Of a stretch of DNA of 20,374 bases, positions 6,174 to 14,091 are shown piece after piece (the stretch's first letter is position 1; the number at the start of each line of letters is the position of its first letter). Made by a program: the position numbers and the translations under genes. Source of the stretch: CBDUBU01 sp965365465 (GTDB lineage Bacteria > Bacteroidota > Rhodothermia > Rhodothermales > DASSAV01); the NCBI GenBank assembly GCA_965365465.1, contig CBDUBU010000035.1, positions 1-20,374 on the forward strand, read 5' to 3'. A model generated the notes under the pieces. That model was not told where the DNA came from. It did not search any database and saw only the letters and a list, made by a program, of their open reading frames with translations.

Positions 6174-7709
6174 GTGGATTACGACGTGACTATCGTTGGA
6201 GCTGGCCACAATGCACTGGTTTTAGGGGCCTACCTGGCCCAGGCCGGCTACAGCGTTGGTGTATTCGAGAAAAGGGACATTGTCGGTGGAGCAGTTTCCA
6301 CACGAGAAGTAATCCCAGGCTATCAGTTTGACCTCGGCGGGAGCGCACATATACTCATCCGACTGACGCCGATCGTGGAGGAGCTACAGCTTCATAAATA
6401 TGGTCTGGAATATATTGATCTGGATCCACTTTTCTTCGCGCCTTTTACTGATGGAGATGCCCTTTTCATTTATCGGGACGAAGACCGCACAGCCCATCAT
6501 TTGGAAACCAAGTTCCCGACGCAAGGATACGCCTATAAAAAATTTCTGGACGATTGGAGAGACTTTGCACGAACGGTAAGGGATGCGTTTCTCTCCGTTC
6601 CAAGTCCATTTGAACTTGGCAAAACTTTCATTTCAGGATCTTCGACAAAGCTCAACTGGCAACATGCGCTCCAGCACATCCTGCAGCCATATGGTGAAGT
6701 TGCCGATGCCTACTTTACAGAAGAAAAGCTAAAAGCAATGCTTGTGTGGATGGCTGCACAATCAGGACCACCCCCACACGAGCCTATGACAGGTCCTTTT
6801 CTGTTATGGCATCCTCTTTATCACGAAGGAGGAATTGCCAGACCTAAAGGTGGATCAGGTATGCTTACGCAGGCATTACAGCGCCACATAGAAGCTCATG
6901 GCGGCCATGTTCACCTTGAAGCGCCCGTTGATAGTTTTTATCTGCGCAACGGCAGATGCCTCGGGGTGCGCGTCGGCAAGGATACAATCACCTCCAGAGT
7001 TGTCGTATCGGGCGCCCACGCGCGGGAAACGTTTCAGAGGATGCTTCCATCTGAATTCAGACCTGAAGAGAGCAAGAACATAAGAGTTGGGAATGGCTTT
7101 GGAGCAATTGTACGTCTGGCGCTCGATTCACCTGTACAGTATGCTGCTTTTTCAGGCATCGAGGCCCGCACCGGGCTTCAGTTGATATGCCAAAACACCA
7201 GTCAGATCCGCGCTGCCTATGCTGATTATCTCCAGGGGCATCCTTCATCCAACCCTCCAATTGTCGCAATGACGTTCAGCGCCGTTGACGATTCGTTGGC
7301 TCCTCCCGGCGGTGAAGTGCTGTGGCTATGGGCGCAGTATTACCCTTATAATCTCGCAGACGGCGCCAACTGGGATAGCATCGGAGAGTCCGTTGCTGAT
7401 TCAATAATTGACACGTTTGAACAATTCGCGCCCGGCTCCAAAGAAAAGATTGTAGGTCGGTTATTTCAGCATCCGCTATGGTTGGAACGCGAACTTGGCC
7501 TGTATCGAGGGAATGTGATGCACCTGGAGATGAGCATTGACCAGATGTTTATGCTGCGCCCATTTATGGGGATGGCAGGTTACCGGACTCACATTAAAGG
7601 TTTATATGTTACTGGCGCAAGCACCCATCCCGGCGGCGGCATCATGGGGGCATCTGGTCGAAACGCCGCACGCGTCGTGCTAAAAGATCTCAGCCAAAAT
7701 CGTGTCTGA
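6174..7709 (+). CDS. crtO: CrtO-like carotenoid ketolase/desaturase-family FAD oxidoreductase
   Basis: An FAD-dependent amine-oxidase-fold enzyme of 511 residues in the CrtI/CrtO family. The N-terminal dinucleotide-binding fold is VTIVGAGHNALVLG (5-18), with the acidic end of strand two in VFEKR and the following GGA. Mid-protein GIARPKGGSGMLTQAL, then RGNVMHLEMSIDQMFMLRP and the C-terminal FAD-site GASTHPGGGIMGASGRNAA (481-499) match cyanobacterial CrtO beta-carotene ketolases closely by eye. Related PYROXD2-like proteins share some of these features. The next gene, 5 bp downstream, is a lycopene cyclase, which supports a role in making a 4-keto-carotenoid from beta-ionone rings. Phytoene synthase and the main desaturase are not in the window. 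The start is GTG with a good ribosome binding site. The exact reaction (ketolase or desaturase) is uncertain; membership of the family is not. Confidence 0.8.
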   Translation: MDYDVTIVGAGHNALVLGAYLAQAGYSVGVFEKRDIVGGAVSTREVIPGYQFDLGGSAHILIRLTPIVEELQLHKYGLEYIDLDPLFFAPFTDGDALFIYRDEDRTAHHLETKFPTQGYAYKKFLDDWRDFARTVRDAFLSVPSPFELGKTFISGSSTKLNWQHALQHILQPYGEVADAYFTEEKLKAMLVWMAAQSGPPPHEPMTGPFLLWHPLYHEGGIARPKGGSGMLTQALQRHIEAHGGHVHLEAPVDSFYLRNGRCLGVRVGKDTITSRVVVSGAHARETFQRMLPSEFRPEESKNIRVGNGFGAIVRLALDSPVQYAAFSGIEARTGLQLICQNTSQIRAAYADYLQGHPSSNPPIVAMTFSAVDDSLAPPGGEVLWLWAQYYPYNLADGANWDSIGESVADSIIDTFEQFAPGSKEKIVGRLFQHPLWLERELGLYRGNVMHLEMSIDQMFMLRPFMGMAGYRTHIKGLYVTGASTHPGGGIMGASGRNAARVVLKDLSQNRV

Positions 7710-7714
7710 TTGTA

Positions 7715-8473
7715 ATGACATATCTTACGTTTCTCCTGCTGTTTATTGCATTTCCCATAGTCATTCTGGCCATTTTGCCGCCGCGCCCCCTGAGCGGACA
7801 TTCCGGAAGAAAATTGTGGCTTCCACTAGCACTGGTCTGTGCTGTTGCGTTAGTCTACACAACGCCTTGGGACAACTATCTTGTTTACCGAAAGATCTGG
7901 TTTTATGGACCTGATCGCGTGATAGGCGTGATAGGATATGTGCCTATAGAAGAATACTTGTTTTTCTTATTACAGCCCGTGTTAACAGGGCTTTTCTTGT
8001 ACCATGTCATGGCGCGTAATCCACTTACAGGCAATACAATAAAGGAGTCTCTGACGCCACGGGTTGCAGGAGCAGCTTTCTTCCTGACATCAACAGTTAT
8101 TGGAGCTATATTGCTGGCAACAGGTTGGAATAGAGGATATTATTTAGGTTTGATCCTGGCTTGGGCCTGTCCTGTTCTCTGTATCATGTGGGGTATAGCA
8201 GGCCCTCTTTTATGGGGTCTGCGCCGGCAGGTAGGGTTCAGCATCATTGTTCCCACCTTATATCTGTGGATAGCAGATAGAATCGCCATTGCCTCAGGAA
8301 TATGGGATATATCAAATACTTACTCCCTTAATCTTGATCCTCTGGGACTTCCCGTAGAAGAAGCGACGTTCTTTCTTCTCACTAATATTTTGGTCGTTCA
8401 AGGAATAATTCTTTTCCTGTACGGAAACATGGTGCGTTTCGTCCAGGGACAACCTGATTCTATTCATCCATGA
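7715..8473 (+). CDS. crtYcd: Lycopene beta-cyclase, fused CrtYc-CrtYd type (integral membrane)
   Basis: This protein would cyclise the ends of lycopene to beta-ionone rings. It has 252 residues with about six to seven hydrophobic segments and two tandem repeats of the heterodimeric cyclase domain. Repeat one contains YTTPWDNYLVYRKIW (48-62) and VPIEEYLFFL (76-85). Repeat two contains ADRIAIASGIWDI (187-199) and LPVEEATFFLL (212-222). The P-x-E-E motif of both halves (E79/E80 and E215/E216) carries the glutamates considered essential in this family. In Gram-positive bacteria the halves are separate proteins; the fused form is known from archaea, fungi and Bacteroidota. It starts 5 bp after crtO without its own ribosome binding site, so it is probably translationally coupled, and it overlaps miaA by four bases. 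Confidence 0.92.
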   Translation: MTYLTFLLLFIAFPIVILAILPPRPLSGHSGRKLWLPLALVCAVALVYTTPWDNYLVYRKIWFYGPDRVIGVIGYVPIEEYLFFLLQPVLTGLFLYHVMARNPLTGNTIKESLTPRVAGAAFFLTSTVIGAILLATGWNRGYYLGLILAWACPVLCIMWGIAGPLLWGLRRQVGFSIIVPTLYLWIADRIAIASGIWDISNTYSLNLDPLGLPVEEATFFLLTNILVVQGIILFLYGNMVRFVQGQPDSIHP

Positions 8474-9372
8474 ATTTCGGGTCAATCCTGACGCTCACTG
8501 GCCCTACCGCGGTAGGCAAGACAGAAATTAGCCTTCAGTTGGCGGAAAGACTCAATGCTGAGATCATCTCCGTAGATAGCCGGCAGATATACCGGCAGCT
8601 AAACATTGGAACAGCTAAACCTGATCGGAGCCAGCTTCACCGGATCCCCCACCATTTCGTGGATGAATTGGATCTTGAAACAGGCTATTCAGCAGGACAA
8701 TTTGCCCGAGAGGCTGCACAGCGAATACAGGACATCATTATTCGCGGGTTTACACCACTGATCGTAGGAGGGTCAACGCTCTATCTTCAGGCGCTCCAGT
8801 TCGGCCTGGCTGACATTCCAGCCATCGACCCGCAAGTCCGTCGTCGCTTGTCCGAGCGGCTTGCAAGCGAAGGAGCACACATCCTGTATCAAGAACTACT
8901 GCAAGTAGACGCCGCCACAGCCGGCTCAATGGACGCATCGAAATCTCACCGGCTCATTCGCGCTCTGGAGGTTTACCACGGTACAGGGAAACCTCTTTCT
9001 TCTTACTATAAAGATCAGATTCCTTCGCCTTATAAGTATAGAACGCTGGTGCTGTGGAGATCACCTGACAGTTTGAACGAGAGAATATCCTCGCGTATCG
9101 ATGCAATGCTCAGAGAAGGCCTGGTTCGTGAGGTCGAAGATTTACTGAATGAGGGATATGATCCACAGTTGAATGCACTCAAAACTATCGGCTACAAAGA
9201 ACCAGTTTCCTTTCTGCAGGGTGACATTTCCTACGATGAAATGGCGTCAATGCTAAAAAGCAACACAAAGAAATATGCAAAGCGACAGATGACCTGGTTT
9301 CGCCGCTTCTCTGGATATGAATGGGCCGAAGTAGACAAGTTTTGGGAGACCTACGCCTCCTTTTCAAGATAA
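8470..9372 (+). CDS. miaA: tRNA dimethylallyltransferase
   Basis: Transfers the dimethylallyl group of DMAPP to N6 of A37 in tRNAs reading UNN codons. The 300-residue length fits the family. Motifs: P-loop GPTAVGKT (11-18), DSRQIYRQLNIGTAKP (36-51), GGSTLYLQAL, HRLIRALEVYHGTGKP, the conserved ALKTIGYKE and the C-terminal KKYAKRQMTWFRR. Its ATG overlaps the lycopene cyclase TGA as ATGA, so translation is coupled to the carotenoid genes. Both MiaA and carotenoid synthesis draw on the isoprenoid pool (DMAPP). Its 3' end overlaps the convergent glycosyltransferase/methyltransferase gene by 22 bp. Confidence 0.98.
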   Translation: MNFGSILTLTGPTAVGKTEISLQLAERLNAEIISVDSRQIYRQLNIGTAKPDRSQLHRIPHHFVDELDLETGYSAGQFAREAAQRIQDIIIRGFTPLIVGGSTLYLQALQFGLADIPAIDPQVRRRLSERLASEGAHILYQELLQVDAATAGSMDASKSHRLIRALEVYHGTGKPLSSYYKDQIPSPYKYRTLVLWRSPDSLNERISSRIDAMLREGLVREVEDLLNEGYDPQLNALKTIGYKEPVSFLQGDISYDEMASMLKSNTKKYAKRQMTWFRRFSGYEWAEVDKFWETYASFSR

Positions 9373-11168
9373 AAGAGAATGCGGCGATGAATCAGATGTC
9401 CCCATTTTTGTTCTTTAGCAATTCTAATCCTGTAATTACTAAACAAACGCTTCCACCCCAGAGCAGTTCGGAAATGTAGATGTCCTTCTTGCTGTGTCAT
9501 TAAGCCATGAGATCGGAGGCGGTTAGCCCACTTGTCCAGGTTTGTTAGTACGAGATGGTTGAGCCTGTTGGTATAGACCGATTCAACGACAATGATGCCG
9601 CGTTTTGATACCCTGACAGCTTCTGACAAAACCTGTGCAGGATTGGAGCAATGATGGAGTACGTAGTAAAGAATGGTTAGATCGAACGCATTATCTGCAA
9701 ACGGCAGGCGAGCGCCGTCGTATCTGACCAGTTGAAGGCTCGTCTGATTTATATCGATGACATCGACAAGTGTGACAGCCGCTCCATGGGCTTGTTGTAA
9801 CTGCGCGCCTACATATCCCTCTCCAGCTCCAAGATCAAGGATCGAGCAACCTCTAATCCACGGTAGAAAAGTGATGACCTTATTTGTTTTTGTTCTCGAT
9901 CTTGTTTTTTGAACTATTTGCAATAACGGCATATGGTATTTAACCAGGACCAGAACTCCCCACCCAAACCAGCCAGACCATACAAACCACCAGTACGGCC
10001 CATCAATGTACAAGAGGTAAGTTCCTAGAGAGCATATACCGAGCCAGTACCAGTGCCACGAAGGTGTACGCGCCGGAACGGCTAATACCAGCACACCTAG
10101 CAAATACCAGGGATGGATCGTTGTCGCTGTTAACAAAAAGGCTCCGAATATTACTACGGAAACCCTTCGTAGCGACCATTTATTCTTGAAATCGAAGAAT
10201 AGTGCAATAGGAACAGATGTCAGAAAGACTCCTCGCAGTAAGGGACCGAGTGTTTTACTGTGATCTGCCCCTGTAAATACGTAAAGTGTTTTCTTCAGAG
10301 CATAGTAAAAACCTGCATTGAATTCGAAATACCGCACATAGAGATCTAGTGAGTCAGCCAGATGTCTGATAGCTTCTATATCAAAAAACGGAATTACGAA
10401 TGCCGACAAAACGAGTAACGCTGGCCATAATGCGCGCCACCTGTAACGCTGCCATAGAGCCGGAAAAAGAAAAAACGGATACAGTTTGACCAGTCCCGCG
10501 CAGACCAGAGCTACAGAGGCATACTCCCCCTTGCCCTTTCGATAAGCCCAGATATATAAAACCAGAAAGAATACAAGCAACGATTCCGTGTGGGCCTGAC
10601 CGGCAGCAGTCACAATCACCAGCGGGTTCCAGGCATACAAAACAAGCCGCCGAGCATCAACCATCCTCGATAACAAGAGGAGCGAGGCTGCCTCAGCCGT
10701 TACAAACAGAAGTTTGATAGCATAATAGCTATAGTGCCAGCCATATTTGTAAAAAAGGCCCCCGAGCGCAAAGGCTGACTGCGAAACCGGGGGATATACA
10801 GAGTAGAAATTACCTGAGTTGAGAAGGCTGAAAATGGGTTCGTCTGCATAATCAGCGAGATATGGATCAGCAGGCAGGTAATGGTAGGGATTAACATTGT
10901 TGATGATAAGCATCCCATCCCAGATATATCTGAAAACGTCGTCAGACAAACCTGGAGGAACCCAGATCATCAGGCTCCGGAAAACAAAAGCCCATAGAAG
11001 CACCTTTGAAAGCGATATTTCTCCCAAACGCCATTGCCACCACACAAGCAAAGCGGCCAGCAGGCTGCACAAAACAAACTGGTACAACCAAGAGCGATCA
11101 CTCGCAAAAAAGGATAACGCCGCGTAAACGATAACGAGAAGGGCTGTAATCAGACGCGGCCATTTCAT
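9351..11168 (-). CDS. GT-C membrane glycosyltransferase (GT87-like) fused to a class I SAM methyltransferase
   Basis: A 605-residue two-domain protein from the chosen start. Residues 1 to about 410 are strongly hydrophobic with around ten membrane segments and look like a polyprenyl-phosphate-sugar-dependent mannosyltransferase. GLSDDVFRYIWDG (73-85) carries the acidic loop motif of GT-C enzymes, followed by the VNPYHYLP and YPPVSQSAF segments. Residues about 427-605 form a soluble Rossmann-type methyltransferase: motif I ILDLGAGEGYVG (443-454), a VDV segment, LPFADNAFDLTI and LYYVLHH, as in Methyltransf_11 proteins. The frame has no break, so this looks like a real fusion. The frame extends to an ATG at 11261, but that part overlaps the RsbW-like gene and adds nothing family-like; the ATG at 11168 follows that gene's stop by 13 bp. 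The sugar acceptor and methyl acceptor are unknown. Confidence 0.8.
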   Translation of the reverse strand: MKWPRLITALLVIVYAALSFFASDRSWLYQFVLCSLLAALLVWWQWRLGEISLSKVLLWAFVFRSLMIWVPPGLSDDVFRYIWDGMLIINNVNPYHYLPADPYLADYADEPIFSLLNSGNFYSVYPPVSQSAFALGGLFYKYGWHYSYYAIKLLFVTAEAASLLLLSRMVDARRLVLYAWNPLVIVTAAGQAHTESLLVFFLVLYIWAYRKGKGEYASVALVCAGLVKLYPFFLFPALWQRYRWRALWPALLVLSAFVIPFFDIEAIRHLADSLDLYVRYFEFNAGFYYALKKTLYVFTGADHSKTLGPLLRGVFLTSVPIALFFDFKNKWSLRRVSVVIFGAFLLTATTIHPWYLLGVLVLAVPARTPSWHWYWLGICSLGTYLLYIDGPYWWFVWSGWFGWGVLVLVKYHMPLLQIVQKTRSRTKTNKVITFLPWIRGCSILDLGAGEGYVGAQLQQAHGAAVTLVDVIDINQTSLQLVRYDGARLPFADNAFDLTILYYVLHHCSNPAQVLSEAVRVSKRGIIVVESVYTNRLNHLVLTNLDKWANRLRSHGLMTQQEGHLHFRTALGWKRLFSNYRIRIAKEQKWGHLIHRRILFYLEKEA

Positions 11169-11181
11169 CGTTGCGACTGGT

Positions 11182-11586
11182 TTACTGATCCGGGAGGCGA
11201 AATACCATATGAAGCTTACGTCCCCCCATTTCATACCGGAATTCATCAGCCAGAGCTTCAATAAGATAAACGCCCCGTCCGCTATCCCGCATCAGGTTTT
11301 CCTCCTCAAGGGGATTCCTTACCCCTTGCCAGTTGAAACCCTCTCCTTCATCAGAAACATCAATCTCAATTCGATCATCCAGCGCCTTAAACGCTACAGT
11401 CACCAACTTGTCAGGGTCGAAACGATTGCCATGCTTCATCGCGTTTGTAACCGCCTCCGTTGTCAGCAAAACGACACGATATACCAGATCCTCGTCAGAT
11501 GAAAAAGACGTGACAAAGGCCTCAGCCTCCTCTACTATTTGCTCGAGGTGTTCATGCACGCTGGAAAGCGTAATCGTTTTATGCAT
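11182..11586 (-). CDS. RsbW-like anti-sigma/ATP-binding protein (HATPase_c_2)
   Basis: A small single-domain GHKL ATPase of 134 residues, like the serine kinases and anti-sigma factors RsbW and SpoIIAB. The N-box is TTEAVTNAMKHGN (42-54, E44 and N48), the G1 box is SDEGEGF (78-84) and the G2 box is GRGVYLI (103-109). There is no receiver, membrane or sensor part. Such proteins act in partner-switching networks by phosphorylating an anti-anti-sigma factor or by binding a sigma factor; no such partner is encoded in the window. It sits 29 bp after a GT4 glycosyltransferase and 13 bp before the GT-C/methyltransferase gene, so it is probably co-expressed with surface glycan genes. No clear Shine-Dalgarno sequence precedes the ATG. 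Confidence 0.88.
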   Translation of the reverse strand: MHKTITLSSVHEHLEQIVEEAEAFVTSFSSDEDLVYRVVLLTTEAVTNAMKHGNRFDPDKLVTVAFKALDDRIEIDVSDEGEGFNWQGVRNPLEEENLMRDSGRGVYLIEALADEFRYEMGGRKLHMVFRLPDQ

Positions 11587-11615
11587 TTCTGACTTACAAT
11601 AACGGTGTATAGCTG

Positions 11616-12944
11616 TCAGGAAGTTCTGTTGTTCGTTACCCTGGCAAGCAACGTTGCTACCTCGCCGGCGAGGCGCTTTCTCTCAAACTCGGCTACAAAA
11701 TCCCCGTGCGGTGTCGGCAACCCACCGTTCCTCCACTGATCGAAGAATGCGCCGATTGCACCGGCAATACCTGATACATCCGTTGGCGACACAATCCTGG
11801 CGGCCCCATAGCGGTTTGCCGTCGCGCGAACCGTTCCAGGTGGAACCAGCGCGAGAATAGGTTTCCGCGCCCCAAAGTACTCATACAGCTTTCCGGTTGA
11901 AATACCCTCCGCCCCCACCTGCTCTCCCACTGTCATCCACAGGACATCACCGGCTACCAGATGCGCCACGGCTTCCTTATGCGCCAGGTATCCTTCGCAC
12001 CGTATCAGGTGGCTGATGCCCAATGTATCAGCGAGCTCGAGCGAGGTTTCAGGGATCATCCCCACGAAAACAGCTTTGATTTTTGCTGCCACTTCGGGCC
12101 GTTGATGCACGAGCAATGCAAGACCGCGCAGAAAATAATCAGGGGTCTGGGCATCATAGAATATTCCACAATACACAAGATGCATCACCTCCCGCTCGTA
12201 ATCCATTGGAACGACCGCGAAATCGTGAGCATCATATCCTTGAGGAACTACCTTGAAAGGATTTTTTTGATGGGCGGAGCGAGAACGACCTCTGAGCGCA
12301 GATGCAATGTACTCATTGATGGTTATAGCCGTTTCACTCTGGGACAGCACAAGACGCTCCAGAAACTGATGAATGGCTCGGTGGACCGGAGTTGGATAAA
12401 TGTGTCGGGGATTTCCGACCCAGTCATCACGAAAATCGGTTATTAGCGGCGCCCCACTCACTTTACTCAGCGCAGCTGCAATCAGGTGCGCAGTGTAAGG
12501 TGGCGCGCTCGAGAAAATAGCGTCAAACCTTTGCTCGCTGAGAAGTTGCAATCCGGAAAGCACGGCAGGGAAAAACCAACCGATCTTGTTGTCCGGAATA
12601 AAAAAAAACTGGCTCAGATGCGAGAACCACCTGCGAGTGTCTTCCGCAGGCAAACTGACCGATGTTGGCCCTTTACCAAACAAGCGCGTTGGATCAAGCG
12701 AAACGGTGCGGTGAATTTCAATTCCCGCAGCCTCAACTTCAGCGAGCATGTCCGGGTCAAACGCAAAATATCCTGCCGGCTTGACGGTAAGCACAGTCGG
12801 CAACCAGCCAAATTCCGGAAGATATTTGACCAGCTTCGCCACCCGTTGCACACCGCTCAAACTCATGGGCGGAAAATAATAAGCGATCACCAGCACGCGA
12901 CGAACACGCCCACGGGAACTGTCATTTTCCGACGACTCAGACAT
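11616..12944 (-). CDS. Glycosyltransferase family 4-like protein
   Basis: A 442-residue cytoplasmic GT-B-fold glycosyltransferase. The N-terminal nucleotide-fold half begins VLVIAYYFPPMSLSGVQR (about 17-34), the pattern of GT4 proteins that build polysaccharides or glycolipids. The C-terminal donor-binding half has GYLAHKEAVAHL and the E-x(7)-E-like EGISTGKLYEYFGARKPILAL segment expected at the nucleotide-sugar site. Donor and acceptor cannot be read from sequence. It begins 20 bp after the aminopeptidase gene and precedes the RsbW-like and GT-C/methyltransferase genes, suggesting a role in exopolysaccharide, O-antigen or glycolipid assembly with them. Confidence 0.85.
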   Translation of the reverse strand: MSESSENDSSRGRVRRVLVIAYYFPPMSLSGVQRVAKLVKYLPEFGWLPTVLTVKPAGYFAFDPDMLAEVEAAGIEIHRTVSLDPTRLFGKGPTSVSLPAEDTRRWFSHLSQFFFIPDNKIGWFFPAVLSGLQLLSEQRFDAIFSSAPPYTAHLIAAALSKVSGAPLITDFRDDWVGNPRHIYPTPVHRAIHQFLERLVLSQSETAITINEYIASALRGRSRSAHQKNPFKVVPQGYDAHDFAVVPMDYEREVMHLVYCGIFYDAQTPDYFLRGLALLVHQRPEVAAKIKAVFVGMIPETSLELADTLGISHLIRCEGYLAHKEAVAHLVAGDVLWMTVGEQVGAEGISTGKLYEYFGARKPILALVPPGTVRATANRYGAARIVSPTDVSGIAGAIGAFFDQWRNGGLPTPHGDFVAEFERKRLAGEVATLLARVTNNRTS

Positions 12945-12964
12945 GTTTCGAGGCGTTAATCAAG

Positions 12965-14044
12965 CTATGCTTTAAGAACTATCAGATCCTTTGACGCCGA
13001 GGTGAGGTTGCTGCTTCTCTCCTTGCCAAGCAGAACCATATCCTCAATGCGAATGCCAAACTTGCCCGGCAAATAAACACCTGGCTCTATCGTGACAACA
13101 GCATCCAGTGGTAATTTGTACTTGACTCCTCTGGAAATCCGGGGCCACTCGTGTATCTGCAGTCCCACGCCATGGCCCAACCCATGCGTAAAGAACTCAC
13201 CCAGATTCGCTTCCTCTATGGGTATGCGTGCAACATGATCTAGCTCTTCTGAGAGCATTCCTGCACGAGCCGCGCCAATGGCCCTGTTTTGAGAATCTAG
13301 TACGACATCATATGCCTGTCGCGCCTCCTCTCCTGCCCAACCAATAGCGATTGTGCGCGTCATATCAGAAGCATATCCTTCATAGACACATCCAAAATCA
13401 AGGATTACCAGCTCTCCGTCCGCTAGCAACTTGTCTGTTGGACGGGCATGAGGAAGGGCTGCTCTTGATCCTGATGCAACAATCGGCTCAAAGGACATAC
13501 CCTGAGCGCCACGTTTCAGATGCTGATAGACAATTTCAGCGGATACTTCCTTTTCACTAAGCCCAGCCCTTATCCAGCCTAGCAGATAACCAAAGACGTC
13601 CTCAGTAATACGCTGAGCTTCTTGTATCCTCTCAACTTCTGCGGATGTCTTCGCCGCCACCAGCGCTGAAAGGAATTCTTTCTGGGGAATCAGAGAGGCA
13701 TGAGGGATACAAGAAGCCAGATCGTCATGCGCAGCCCATGTAAGATGATCTGCTTGAAAAACCACCCGCTCTGCTTCACCAAAAAGATGCTGCTGGCTTA
13801 CATACTCATAGATATCGTGGGGAGCAATGTGAACCTGTACTTTTGATTCATTTACCTCCAGATGCGCCTGCAACGTATATCTTCCGTCGGTCACCAGATG
13901 CACAGCTTTCTTATCAACGATAAGGATTCCATTAGATCCAGTAAATCCACTAACCCAGCGCACATCCGGCAACAAAGTCAGCACACAGGCATCAGCCCCT
14001 ATACTATCGAGCCTGCTTCTAACCTTGCTGATATTGTCAGACAT
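12965..14044 (-). CDS. Aminopeptidase P family (M24B) Xaa-Pro peptidase
   Basis: A cytosolic metallopeptidase that removes an N-terminal residue in front of proline (aminopeptidase P) or splits Xaa-Pro dipeptides (prolidase). At 359 residues it is the short form without an extra domain. After the N-terminal creatinase-like domain (1 to about 125), the pita-bread domain has all five metal ligands: D216 in ILDFGCVYEG, D227 in ASDMTR, H291 in HGLGHGVGLQIHE, E320 in TIEPGVY and E334 in IRIEDMV. The start is the ATG at 14044, 47 bp after guaB. Whether it acts on dipeptides or longer peptides is not decidable here, so I give no gene symbol. Confidence 0.93.
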   Translation of the reverse strand: MSDNISKVRSRLDSIGADACVLTLLPDVRWVSGFTGSNGILIVDKKAVHLVTDGRYTLQAHLEVNESKVQVHIAPHDIYEYVSQQHLFGEAERVVFQADHLTWAAHDDLASCIPHASLIPQKEFLSALVAAKTSAEVERIQEAQRITEDVFGYLLGWIRAGLSEKEVSAEIVYQHLKRGAQGMSFEPIVASGSRAALPHARPTDKLLADGELVILDFGCVYEGYASDMTRTIAIGWAGEEARQAYDVVLDSQNRAIGAARAGMLSEELDHVARIPIEEANLGEFFTHGLGHGVGLQIHEWPRISRGVKYKLPLDAVVTIEPGVYLPGKFGIRIEDMVLLGKERSSNLTSASKDLIVLKA

Positions 14045-14091
14045 TGCCTATCGAGAATCTAGCAGAAATGCTGGTTCATCTACCGTGTCAT

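Noticed and set aside
11169..11261. A 31-residue N-terminal extension of the GT-C/methyltransferase protein
   Set aside because: It overlaps the RsbW-like gene by 80 bp in another frame; the first membrane segment begins directly after the ATG at 11168.
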